A stretch of DNA of 64,000 nucleotides, taken from contig JAEYDD010000067.1 in NCBI GenBank assembly GCA_023404095.1, positions 186,001 through 250,000 on the forward strand, written 5' to 3'. The notes below the pieces were generated by a model. It worked only from the letters and a program-made list of their open reading frames with translations. It was not told the DNA's origin and did not search any database. The stretch comes from Pseudomonadota bacterium. Its GTDB lineage: Bacteria > Pseudomonadota > Alphaproteobacteria > Rhizobiales > Rhizobiaceae. Shown piece after piece: positions 1-7,257 of the stretch. Both the position numbers and the translations under genes were made by a program. How positions within the stretch are numbered: position 1 is the first letter of the stretch; the number at the start of each line of letters is the position of its first letter.

Positions 1-292
1 CATGAACGAGTTCCAGATTTACCGTGCCGGAGGCCCAGCGGGCGAGCAGGGGTTCGTCACGGTGCTGGCCGGCCCGCAGCACAGGCCCTACGACCGCTTC
101 GTTCCTGCCCCCGGACACAGCCTGGGGTTCAACGACCTCAAGGTGATCGAATGCCGCGAGTTGGTCGCCGCCATAGGCGGAGAGCGTTACCGTGCCGTCG
201 ACTTTGCCGAGGGCCTGCGGATCGAGCGCTCGGTCCACGCGATGGCACAGTCCTTCGCCGAACGTCGCTGGATGGACGTTGCTGATCTGTGA
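1..292 (+). CDS. Gfo/Idh/MocA-type oxidoreductase, C-terminal end (partial)
   Basis: This is the 3' end of a gene that begins before the window; the methionine at position 2 is probably internal. The visible 96 residues resemble the C-terminal end of the Gfo/Idh/MocA family of NAD(P)-dependent sugar or inositol dehydrogenases. The tail reads GLRIERSVHAMAQSFAERRW, the helix these proteins usually have close to the end, where sugar-specific dehydrogenases cluster. The Rossmann domain and the catalytic lysine motif lie outside the window, so the substrate cannot be inferred. It converges on the RTX gene at 391-1428, with a stem-loop between them. The family call is an inference from the short tail only. 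Confidence 0.55.
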   Translation, partial: MNEFQIYRAGGPAGEQGFVTVLAGPQHRPYDRFVPAPGHSLGFNDLKVIECRELVAAIGGERYRAVDFAEGLRIERSVHAMAQSFAERRWMDVADL

Positions 293-333
293 GGCGCGGT
301 TCGGACAGGTGCCAATCCCCCTGAAATGCGAAA

Positions 334-358
334 GGCGCGGCCATCGTCAGGCCGCGCC
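334..358 (-). terminator. Stem-loop terminator of the RTX gene
   Basis: A perfect 9-bp inverted repeat (GGCGCGGCC / GGCCGCGCC, 7-base loop) lies between two convergent genes. On the minus strand it is followed by a short T-rich run (TTTCGCATTT), so it best fits an intrinsic terminator for the RTX gene. It may also stop the plus-strand gene. Confidence 0.6.
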
Positions 359-390
359 GTCTGTCGAGCAATTCAAGCGTTCATGTCCCC

Positions 391-1428
391 TCAGAGGACG
401 AAGTCGCTCGCATAGTATTTCGTCAGGTTGGCATAGATCTGGAAATCCGCCCTTCCGTCGCCGTCCACGTCGCCGGAGATGATGTGGCCGGAATAGCGCA
501 GTTCGCCCGCCCTGTCGTCGAACGAATCCGTTCCGATGAACTTGAACGCCTGGTTGCCGCTGCGGTTGACATTGGCGTCGATGTTGCTGAGATCGATCTT
601 GTCGTTCTCGGAGCGATAGAAGTCCTCGATGACGTCTCGCTTGCTGCCGACGACGGAATCCTTGATCGAATCGAAGATGAAGTAGTCCGAACCCGTGCCG
701 CCGTTGAGGATGTCATGGCCGCGGCCACCGACGAGATCGTCGTTGCCGTTGCCGCCCAGAAGTTCGTCGCTACCCGAGCCGCCGACGAGATAGTCGTTGC
801 CGCTGCGGCCGGAAAGGATGTCGTTGCCGCTGCCGCCCTTCAGGTCGTTGGCACCGGAATTGCCGCGCAGCGTATCGTCGAAGCCGGTACCTGTGGCGTT
901 CTCGATGCTCGTGAACGTCTCCTTGTTCGAGCCGACCCTCGCGAACTTCTTGTCGAGATCGACATACACGCCGCGGCCGCGCAGGTCGCTGTCGTCCTGC
1001 AGCGCGTAGCTCAACGTGTCGTTGCCTGACCCGCCGTTGAAGTAGTTGTCATAGCCCACCGACAGGAACGTGTCGTTGTCGTTCTCGCCGTAATAGTCGC
1101 TCTGAAGCGTCTCCACCTCGAACCAGTCGTTGCCGGAGCCGCCGTAGACGACGTCGTAATAGTCGTCGTCGATGGCGTAGCCATTGTGGATATAGGTGTC
1201 ATTGCCCGAGCCGAGATCGATCTTGTTGCCGCCCTCGAACCAGTTCTTCACATAGTCGTTGCCGCTGCCGGCGCTGACATAGTTGAAGCCGCCGTCGGGG
1301 CTGGTGAGGTTAAGGTAGATCGTGTCGTTGCCGCCATACGTGTAGATGTCGACCTCGATACGGCCGTTCTGCGTGGCTGTGTCACGGCCGTTGGTGCCTT
1401 CGAAAGTGTAGGAGTTGATCCAACCCAT
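391..1428 (-). CDS. RTX (hemolysin-type) calcium-binding repeat protein
   Basis: A 345-residue acidic, Gly/Asp/Asn-rich protein. Degenerate nonapeptides occur along its whole length, and a clean block of GGxGxDxLx repeats sits at about residues 190-245 (GGSGNDILSGRSGNDYLVGG). These repeats form calcium-binding parallel beta-rolls in proteins exported by type I secretion. The last ~90 residues (DVIEDFYRSENDKIDLSNID onward) match the serralysin-like C-terminal segment that normally carries the uncleaved secretion signal, and they end in the hydrophobic tail DFVL. There is no N-terminal signal peptide, as expected for this route. No enzymatic domain is visible, so it may be a structural surface or biofilm protein. 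No type I secretion genes lie in the window. A good ribosome site (AGGAAGAGG) precedes the ATG. Confidence 0.85.
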   Translation of the reverse strand: MGWINSYTFEGTNGRDTATQNGRIEVDIYTYGGNDTIYLNLTSPDGGFNYVSAGSGNDYVKNWFEGGNKIDLGSGNDTYIHNGYAIDDDYYDVVYGGSGNDWFEVETLQSDYYGENDNDTFLSVGYDNYFNGGSGNDTLSYALQDDSDLRGRGVYVDLDKKFARVGSNKETFTSIENATGTGFDDTLRGNSGANDLKGGSGNDILSGRSGNDYLVGGSGSDELLGGNGNDDLVGGRGHDILNGGTGSDYFIFDSIKDSVVGSKRDVIEDFYRSENDKIDLSNIDANVNRSGNQAFKFIGTDSFDDRAGELRYSGHIISGDVDGDGRADFQIYANLTKYYASDFVL

Positions 1429-1749
1429 AATTGTCGTCCTCTTCCTGCTATGGCGTCGATGTTAAGACCCTAGGCGCGTCTTCCTGAATACGGCTTGAAC
1501 GAAGCCGCAGTCGACCGACGCATCATCCGAAGGTTGCTCGAAGTCGTGGCAAAACAAGGCTGAGGAGATGATTCTTTGATGACATCGAAGGTCGATCGCC
1601 GCCATCGCGACGCATCCCGGCCGTCTTCGTTAACAGGGGCGAATGCTGACTCTCGTGGTCTTGTGACCGGTCCCAAAGGGTGGCGTCGCAGCCGCTTGGC
1701 GCTCGGAAAAAAACTATCTGCTCGATCGAATGGGAATGTCGCGGGCAAG
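1429..1749. other. Intergenic region, no gene seen
   Basis: This stretch separates the RTX gene start from tRNA-Ser. Open frames here run into the tRNA gene and have no family resemblance, so I regard them as chance. It should hold the RTX promoter, but no clear -35/-10 pair was recognised. Confidence 0.4.
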
Positions 1750-1839
1750 TGGCGGAGAAGAAGGGATTCGAACCCTCGATACCGTTTCCGGTATACTCCC
1801 TTAGCAGGGGAGCGCCTTCGACCACTCGGCCACCTCTCC
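1750..1839 (-). tRNA. tRNA-Ser (anticodon GCU)
   Basis: Read on the minus strand this 90-nt sequence folds as a class II tRNA. The acceptor stem is GGAGAGG paired with CTTCTCC (one G-U), followed by discriminator G and an encoded CCA. The anticodon loop CTGCTAA gives anticodon GCU. There is a long variable arm (TATACCGGAAACGGTAT) and a T-loop GGTTCGAATCC. The long variable arm and the anticodon identify a serine tRNA reading AGC/AGU codons. Confidence 0.95.
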
Positions 1840-2119
1840 GTCGCGGTCCTGATATGGGGAATCGGATGGGCGATCAAGCCTTTTTTCTGGTTGGCCGCGT
1901 GCAACCCCGTATTTTGATGGTGCGGATGTTGGCGGCCAAAACCGGAAACGCCGTTGGAACTTCACTGCCGGCGCAAAATTTCGACAGAGCGCTGCAGGCG
2001 CTCGGAATCCGGGAATAGCATCCTTGCGCAATTGCGTGCGGTCGGGCGCATGCTTGCCCATTCATGCCCTGTTCAACTAGGACCCTCATCATATGGGGCG
2101 TACATTGAAAGGGTGGATT

Positions 2120-2590
2120 ATGAAAAAACTCTCTGTTGTCGTCTTGGCTGCGCTGACTGCATTCTCGGGCGTTTTGCCCGCAGGCGCAGCACCTTTTAGC
2201 CCCGCAGTAAAGCATCCGGCAGTAAGCTCGGTCGATATCACGGACGTGCAGTACCGCCGCGACGATCGCGGTCGCGACCGGCACTATCGACGTCCGCCGC
2301 CGCCACGCCATGGCTGGCACAATGGTCACAGGGGCTATCGGGCGTACCGGCCCGGCTATCGCCGTCACAATGACGGATGGTGGTACCCGCTGGCTGCATT
2401 CACCGCCGGCGCCGTCATCGGCGGAGCCATCGCAAATCCGGGCGTCGCAGCGCCGGCCCGGCCGCCACGCGGCTTGAGCCAGGCGCATGTCGACTGGTGC
2501 ATGTCCCGATACCGCACCTATCGCGTCTTCGATAACAGCTACGTGCCGCAGGTCGGTGTCCGGGCACAGTGCATCTCGCCCTATAGCTGA
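2120..2590 (+). CDS. BA14K family protein, secreted
   Basis: A 156-residue protein with a signal peptide (MKKLSVVVLAALTAFSGVLP, cleavage probably after AGA). A basic, low-complexity Arg/His/Tyr-rich segment spans about residues 45-90, and a Gly/Ala-rich hydrophobic stretch (AFTAGAVIGGAI) follows. The C-terminal module has the BA14K signature: HVDWCMSRYRTYRVFDNSYV followed by a second cysteine (QCISPYS). BA14K was described as an immunoreactive, lectin-like 14-kDa protein of Brucella and is common in Rhizobiales; its molecular role is unsettled. The ATG at 2120 is preferred over the one at 2093 because the signal peptide starts there and a purine-rich site (AAAGGGTGG) precedes it. A terminator follows at once. 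Confidence 0.85.
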   Translation: MKKLSVVVLAALTAFSGVLPAGAAPFSPAVKHPAVSSVDITDVQYRRDDRGRDRHYRRPPPPRHGWHNGHRGYRAYRPGYRRHNDGWWYPLAAFTAGAVIGGAIANPGVAAPARPPRGLSQAHVDWCMSRYRTYRVFDNSYVPQVGVRAQCISPYS

Positions 2591-2611
2591 GGTCCGCGCG
2601 CCTATCATGCA

Positions 2612-2645
2612 AAACCCCGTCGCCGGTCAGCCGGCGGCGGGGTTT
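2612..2645 (+). terminator. Intrinsic terminator after the BA14K gene
   Basis: A near-perfect 15-bp stem (AACCCCGTCGCCGG / CCGGCGGCGGGGTT, one G-T) with a 4-base loop, followed by TTTCGTTTGTTG. It sits about 20 bases after the BA14K stop codon. Confidence 0.85.
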
Positions 2646-2718
2646 CGTTTGTTGTGATTCTGGCCAGGGTGCGCAGGGTGCGACGGCATCGCTGCGGGAC
2701 GCCGTGCATCATGGCTTC

Positions 2719-2802
2719 CTAATGCGTGTCGCGCGCAACCCATCGGTAGAACCAGAAGACGGCGGCGAAAAAACAGAGGAGCTGGACAAGTTGAAAGGTC
2801 AT
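2719..2802 (-). CDS. Candidate 27-aa membrane microprotein
   Basis: A short minus-strand frame encodes 27 residues with one hydrophobic segment (MTFQLVQLLCFFAAVFWFYR) followed by a basic/polar tail. That fits a single-pass inner-membrane microprotein with a positively charged cytoplasmic end. It was found by reading the gap by eye. The upstream ribosome site is weak (CGGGAAT), and there is no neighbour in an operon. A longer frame over the same DNA (2627-2857) looks non-natural. Function unknown; it could be a chance frame. Confidence 0.35.
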   Translation of the reverse strand: MTFQLVQLLCFFAAVFWFYRWVARDTH

Positions 2803-3278
2803 GTTCGTAGATTCCCGGCTTCCCCTCCCGCGTCCCGATTAATATTTCATTAAGCACTCATCAACTGATATTGCCGCTCCAGCCTGTGGACAAACCGTTC
2901 ACAAATGAAGATGGCGAAATGCCTTAGTGTTGAAGTGGATCCGAGGTTGCCCGCAAGAGGGCATCGGGCGCGGGCCTGCCATCACCTGATCGGGTTACGC
3001 CGATTGCAGTAGGCACGGCATGCGTTCATGACCTGGTCCGCCCGTGTTCGATCGCTGTTCATTGTCGATTTAGCAATGACTGCATTAGGAAATTACAATC
3101 CGTCGTGACGGTCGTGCTCCATGCTACGGACGTATCGGCAGATTCCGCTTGGCTGTTTATCGCTATCGGCGTAAAAAATTCCTCGCACTTCGATATCGAT
3201 CATTCGATCTAGAACTCGGTGCTTACGTGATGGGGCGCGAGGCAGGACGCGCCCGGAGTCGTTGCAAGGGAGGCGTGC
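2803..3278. other. Intergenic region, no gene seen
   Basis: A 476-base gap with no convincing coding frame. The minus-strand frame across 3093-3383 overlaps the better supported small gene at 3279. I recognised no RNA gene and no clear terminator. Confidence 0.35.
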
Positions 3279-3503
3279 ATGATTACGCGCTTTATCCGTG
3301 CCGACGATTTCGTCGGGCCGGATGATCTCAGCATGTTGCAGGAGGTCTTCGACGATCTTTGCAGGGAGTGTCTTCTGTCTCACCGCTCCGCCGCCGCGGA
3401 CGAACTGGCACGGCAGATTATCCAGTTCTACAAGGCCGGGGCGCGTGATCGCGAAAAGCTCAAGGCGACGGTCTGCCCCCGATTGCGCCGGCCGACCGGC
3501 TGA
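3279..3503 (+). CDS. Small conserved-looking hypothetical protein (74 aa)
   Basis: A 74-residue protein preceded by a strong Shine-Dalgarno sequence (AAGGGAGG, 5 bases before ATG). The composition is natural: mixed charged and hydrophobic residues with predicted helices (LSMLQEVFDDLCRECLLSHR, ADELARQIIQFYKAG). It resembles the short helical proteins of unknown function seen in many rhizobia. No cofactor or DNA-binding motif is visible and no operon partner is close. Function unknown. Confidence 0.6.
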   Translation: MITRFIRADDFVGPDDLSMLQEVFDDLCRECLLSHRSAAADELARQIIQFYKAGARDREKLKATVCPRLRRPTG

Positions 3504-3745
3504 TCCCGAACGTCGGCGCGACCCCGCTACGCCAGGCGCACGCGCTCGATTATGTCCCCTTGACTCTTCGCTTCGGCCGACCCGTCGCTCTTTCGTGCCG
3601 AAAGAGCTGCCATGATGGCCGATATCACGAAACGTTTATGACAAGTTGCTGAAACCAAACCGTGCTCTGTCACGTTTCATAGCCTCGGAAAGTGTGGCCT
3701 GTCGGGAGATGGACTTTGAGCAGAGGAAACGGAGCGGAGAAATCT

Positions 3746-3883
3746 GTGACCATCGTCAAGCAGAGCGGCAAATGGGTCGTGACGGTGCGGGTGGAGAGCA
3801 GTTCGGTTCATACCGCGTTTGCAACCGAGGAAGAGGCGCGGCGCTTCGAAGCCTATCAGCGCAACAAGCTAGGCCTGGTTTAG
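3746..3883 (+). CDS. Small hypothetical protein (45 aa)
   Basis: A GTG start is chosen because a purine-rich site (CGGAGAA) lies just upstream and because the reading frame becomes protein-like from there: VTIVKQSGKWVVTVRVESSS, then FATEEEARRFEAYQRNKLGL. The predicted fold is a beta hairpin followed by an amphipathic helix. An upstream ATG at 3692 gives a less plausible N-terminus, and the competing frame at 3646-4035 reads as noise. No family was recognised; function unknown. Confidence 0.45.
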   Translation: MTIVKQSGKWVVTVRVESSSVHTAFATEEEARRFEAYQRNKLGLV

Positions 3884-4161
3884 CCCGAAATCGGATACAG
3901 CCGAGCAAGTATCTGGCCGCGCAGCCGCGGCGATGGCTCCAAAAGCTGTTCAAAACGGCCTCCTGCGCGCGCATTGCCGGGAGAAAGCCGTATTTCTTGG
4001 GTCTCCTCGTGATTCGAGGCGCACCGACAGGCTGAACTGCCGGTTGCGTTTATTTGCGGCGGACATCTGTTATCCACTATCCACGAACGGGGATGCGGTG
4101 ATTCGCGAATGCGCGGGACCCTGACAGGGCGCGCCGGCCCGATGTTACGAGGAGACGAGAC

Positions 4162-5181
4162 ATGACAAATGCCCGGACCCATGAGGTCGCGGAAATGCGC
4201 CCGAAGATCACCGTGATCGGCGTCGGCGGCGGCGGCGGCAACGCGGTGAACAACATGATCACTGAGAATCTGCAGGGCGCCGACTTCGTCGTTGCCAATA
4301 CGGATGCACAGGCGCTGACCATGTCGAAGGCCACCCGCATCATCCAGCTCGGCGCCGATATCACCGGCGGTCTGGGGGCCGGCGCCCATCCGGAGATCGG
4401 CCGCGCGGCTGCGGAAGAATCGATCGACGAGATCATGGACCATCTGTCCGGCACCCATATGTGCTTCGTCACCGCCGGCATGGGCGGCGGTACCGGCACA
4501 GGCGCTGCGGCCGTCATCGCCCAGGCTGCCCGCAAGGCCGGCATCCTGACGGTCGGCGTTGTCACCAAGCCGTTTTCGTTCGAAGGCCGCCGCCGCATGC
4601 AGATGGCTGACGAAGGGATCGCGCGGCTGCGCGAAAGCGCCGACACCGTCATCGTCATTCCCAACCAGAACCTCTTCCGCGTAGCGACCGCCAACACCAC
4701 CTTCGCCGATGCGTTCATCATGGCTGACCGCGTGCTCTATTCCGGCGTCAGCTGCATCACCGACCTGATCGTCAAGGAAGGTCTGATCAACCTTGACTTC
4801 GCCGACGTTCGCGCCGTGATGAAGGACATGGGACGTGCGATGATGGGCACCGGCGAATCGACCGGCGAGGGCAGGGCGATGAAGGCTGCGGAAGCCGCCA
4901 TCGCCAACCCGCTGCTGGACGAAGCCTCGATGAAGGGCGCCCAGGGCGTGCTGATTTCGATTTCCGGCGGCAATGACATGACGCTGTTCGAGGTCGACGA
5001 GGCTGCCTCGCGTATTCGCGACGAAGTGCACCACGACGCCAACATCGTCGTCGGCGCCATCTTCGACCAGGAACTCGCCGGAACCTTCCGTGTTTCGGTG
5101 GTTGCAACCGGGCTGGGCGCCATGGAAGGCGAAGCGGGCGCGCATCCGGAGGCCCAGGTCGTCGTCAACTTCCAGCGATAG
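4162..5181 (+). CDS. ftsZ2: FtsZ-like tubulin GTPase, short second copy (FtsZ2)
   Basis: A 339-residue FtsZ homologue. It has the N-terminal GVGGGGGNAVNNM loop (residues 20-32), the tubulin signature GMGGGTGTGAAAVIAQAA (GGGTGTG at 108-114) and the T7 loop NLDFADV (210-216) needed to complete the GTPase site of the neighbouring subunit. The polymerising GTPase core is therefore intact. It stops directly after the core (QVVVNFQR): the long linker and the C-terminal peptide that binds FtsA and other division partners are absent. Rhizobia such as Sinorhizobium meliloti carry a comparable truncated FtsZ2 beside the full-length FtsZ of the dcw cluster. It stands alone with its own terminator. It probably modulates division rather than being the essential ring protein. 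Confidence 0.92.
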   Translation: MTNARTHEVAEMRPKITVIGVGGGGGNAVNNMITENLQGADFVVANTDAQALTMSKATRIIQLGADITGGLGAGAHPEIGRAAAEESIDEIMDHLSGTHMCFVTAGMGGGTGTGAAAVIAQAARKAGILTVGVVTKPFSFEGRRRMQMADEGIARLRESADTVIVIPNQNLFRVATANTTFADAFIMADRVLYSGVSCITDLIVKEGLINLDFADVRAVMKDMGRAMMGTGESTGEGRAMKAAEAAIANPLLDEASMKGAQGVLISISGGNDMTLFEVDEAASRIRDEVHHDANIVVGAIFDQELAGTFRVSVVATGLGAMEGEAGAHPEAQVVVNFQR

Positions 5182-5226
5182 CAGCGCCGCAGCCGCGTCC
5201 TTGCCATCGGGCGCGGTAGGAGATTG

Positions 5227-5263
5227 AAAGCCGCTTGCGTGCCCCGTGCGCGAGCGGCTTTTT
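5227..5263 (+). terminator. Intrinsic terminator after ftsZ2
   Basis: A 9-bp stem AAAGCCGCT / AGCGGCTTT encloses a GC-rich 17-base loop and ends in TTTTTCG. It lies 45 bases after the ftsZ2 stop, at a convergent gene border. Confidence 0.75.
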
Positions 5264-5304
5264 CGTTGGGGCCGGGAGAGGATGCGCCCCCGTGCCCCTC
5301 GCGT

Positions 5305-6378
5305 TCAGAAATTGCGTTGCAGGCGGATGACGCCGCCCCAGTCCTTCGCGTTCGGTCCCACCTTGTCGTCCATCCGATTGCGGTAGTTGATTTCCGGCGC
5401 CACGGTGAAGCCCGGTGCGATCGTGTAGGTCATGTTGAGCGCCGCTTCGGCATCGCCGCCCTGATCGAAGTTGGCGGAGGCGTTCATGGCAGCCTTTTCC
5501 GTCATCTTGAAGGTGCCGCCGACCCACAAGGCCCAGTCGCCGCTCCAGCGGGCATAGTTGTTGGGTTCGCTGCCGTCGGTGTTCCAGCCGCCCATCGCGA
5601 AGAGTTCGACCGGTCCCAGCGTCCCGTCCACCCGAAGCTTGACCGCGCCGGCATTCATCGACTCGTCGTATCCGCCGACCGCGCGGATCCTGAAGCCGTC
5701 CGCGCTATAGCCGAGCGCTGCGACGAGGTCGGGCATGTAGTTGTCGTCAGCCGTCGCGGCGTCTGCCACCACGCTGCTATCCGCATCGCCGTCCGGATCG
5801 CTGTCGTCTTCCGCCGAGAGCGCGAAGCTCAATCCCGTTTCCTCGCCATAGGTATAGCGGATCTGCGTCCGGCCGAAGTCGCCGTAGTTGACGTCGTAAT
5901 AATCGTTGATCGTGTTGCCGGCATCTCCGGTGAATTCGGCATAGAGTGTATCGGAGTATCCCACCCGCAGGCCGCCGAGTTCCAGGTAGGCGTTCTCGAG
6001 GTTGATGCTGGTCGGCCCGTTGTCGGCGTTCTCTATCTCCGCCTCGCTATAGGTAGAGAGCGTGCCGTACTCCGTATCGGCCGCCGAGGACAGGCGCAGT
6101 GCAAGCCGCGACCGGGTCGACCACGAATCGCCGCCGCCGCCCGGAACGGTGTCCTGATCGTTCGGATCGCCAAAGGCGGCCTCCATGCGCAGATATCCGC
6201 CGACCTTCAGGCAGGTTTCCGTCCCTGCAATATAGAAGTAGCCGGTGCCGAACGCGTCGCAGACGCGAACGTAGGACGCAGGCTCGGGCGCCGCGCCCAC
6301 GCTCGTATCCGCGGCGTCTGCTCCGCAGGCCGGAATAAGGAGCGCTGCAAAAGCGGCAATTAGTATCCTCATGCGCAT
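5305..6378 (-). CDS. Porin, RopA/Porin_2 family
   Basis: A 357-residue outer-membrane porin with a signal peptide (MRMRILIAAFAALLIPACGA). It carries the rhizobial N-terminal signature VCDAFGTGYFYIAGTETCLK, with two cysteines, then alternating beta-strand segments, and ends in LQRNF, the terminal phenylalanine used by the BAM machinery. The family forms trimeric 16-stranded channels. It is clearly related to the two plus-strand porins at 7258 and 8826 but more diverged: it has long acidic loops (DDSDPDGDADSS) and lacks the MNIKSLLLGS leader they share. It lies 48 bases downstream of a porin N-terminal fragment on the same strand, so the two may be co-transcribed. Channel selectivity cannot be told. 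Confidence 0.9.
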   Translation of the reverse strand: MRMRILIAAFAALLIPACGADAADTSVGAAPEPASYVRVCDAFGTGYFYIAGTETCLKVGGYLRMEAAFGDPNDQDTVPGGGGDSWSTRSRLALRLSSAADTEYGTLSTYSEAEIENADNGPTSINLENAYLELGGLRVGYSDTLYAEFTGDAGNTINDYYDVNYGDFGRTQIRYTYGEETGLSFALSAEDDSDPDGDADSSVVADAATADDNYMPDLVAALGYSADGFRIRAVGGYDESMNAGAVKLRVDGTLGPVELFAMGGWNTDGSEPNNYARWSGDWALWVGGTFKMTEKAAMNASANFDQGGDAEAALNMTYTIAPGFTVAPEINYRNRMDDKVGPNAKDWGGVIRLQRNF

Positions 6379-6426
6379 TGCCTGTGCGGTCGGTTTTGAC
6401 CCAAAGCATGCCGATGCGGCAGAAAT

Positions 6427-6693
6427 TCAGCCGCCGGTGCGTTCGCGCCCGGTCCCGTCATCGCTGTCGCCGATGTCGCCAGCGCCGATGTCGAAGCGGA
6501 TGCTCCCGCCGATTCGGATGCAGGTCTGAGTGCTGCCCAGCGGAGAATAGCCCGGGCCGAAGTGGGCGCAAGGACTCGTCGGGCGTGATTCTTCCGTCTG
6601 GTGCTGCGTGATGGCTTCCTCGGCCGAAGCGCAGAAAGCCGGCCCGGCAGCAAAGCACGTCGCCAAGACAAGTCTGATCGCGGCGCGGCCCAT
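6427..6693 (-). CDS. Orphan porin N-terminal domain (88 aa); truncated porin or remnant
   Basis: A short protein with a good signal peptide (AIRLVLATCFAAGPAFCASA) followed by CAHFGPGYSPLGSTQTCIRI GGS. This aligns with the porin N-terminal signature CDAFGTGYFYIPGTETCLKI GGY, keeping both cysteines. After about 20 more residues it ends (DSDDGTGRERTGG), so nearly the whole beta-barrel is missing. The ATG at 6693 has a ribosome site (GGGAG, 7 bases). It is either a decayed porin copy in this duplicated cluster or a small periplasmic or outer-membrane protein built from the porin plug/N-terminal segment. The frame is open without internal stops. Confidence 0.6.
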   Translation of the reverse strand: MGRAAIRLVLATCFAAGPAFCASAEEAITQHQTEESRPTSPCAHFGPGYSPLGSTQTCIRIGGSIRFDIGAGDIGDSDDGTGRERTGG

Positions 6694-7257
6694 GCCCTGC
6701 ACTCCCTGGAACTGGAAACCCGGTCGAAGTCATGTTCGCCGATCCTCCGTTCGCAAGCAAGGCAATTGAGATCCGGCGCTCTTCCGTCGCTGCTATGGCA
6801 GCTTGATATCGAGCGGCAATGCCTCCCGGTTGCTTGCCAAATTTGACGCTAGTTTAAATATATCTACCATTAAATACGTATAACTTCGCATGGTATGGAA
6901 ATTTATGGAAATTTATGGCAAAAACTCCGCCATGTTTCCATATTAAATAAGTATACGTAAGGCACATTTTTGATACTAGAGATAAGATATGTTGTCTTAT
7001 CTGGCGAAAATATCCATAACTATCCGGTAGTTGGCGTATATTAGCATTGCCTTCCAGTGTTATTATTGCAACAACAATGAGAGTCTATTTGATTTATAGT
7101 TCAGATATTCGCTCTTCCCGGTTGCGTCGTTTGCCGCGGGCTGCAATGTGGCGGTCAGCAGGTCGGGGCACCCACCCGGGCATGCGTCAGTCGGACGGAT
7201 GGACGAGGAGTTCGCCGCCGACGCAATCGGATCAGAATGTTTGACTGGAGGTCAAAA
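6694..7257. promoter_or_regulatory. AT-rich divergent regulatory region between porin genes
   Basis: This gap separates the minus-strand porin pair from the plus-strand porins. From about 6840 to 7080 the DNA is strikingly AT-rich against GC-rich neighbours. It holds tandem copies of GGAAATTTAT (about 6898-6916), ATGGAAA paired with TTTCCAT across about 50 bases, TACGTATA/TATACGTA copies, and the perfect inverted repeat listed at 6980. I infer a shared control region for the porins. No coding frame here is convincing. Confidence 0.55.
6980..7002. promoter_or_regulatory. Perfect inverted repeat, candidate operator
   Basis: AGATAAGA and TCTTATCT form a perfect 8-bp inverted repeat around a 7-base spacer inside the AT-rich gap between divergent porin genes. 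There is no T tract, so it fits a dimeric regulator site better than a terminator. The regulator is unknown. Confidence 0.4.

Noticed and set aside
391..1428. RTX repeats considered as a tandem DNA repeat or CRISPR-like array
   Set aside because: The repetition is at protein level in one open frame with degenerate units; there are no constant repeats with unique spacers. No CRISPR array was found in the window.
1576..1917. 113-codon plus-strand frame
   Set aside because: Runs through the antisense strand of tRNA-Ser and is Arg-rich; chance frame.
3093..3383. 96-codon minus-strand frame
   Set aside because: Overlaps the better supported 74-aa gene, which has a strong ribosome site; no family resemblance.
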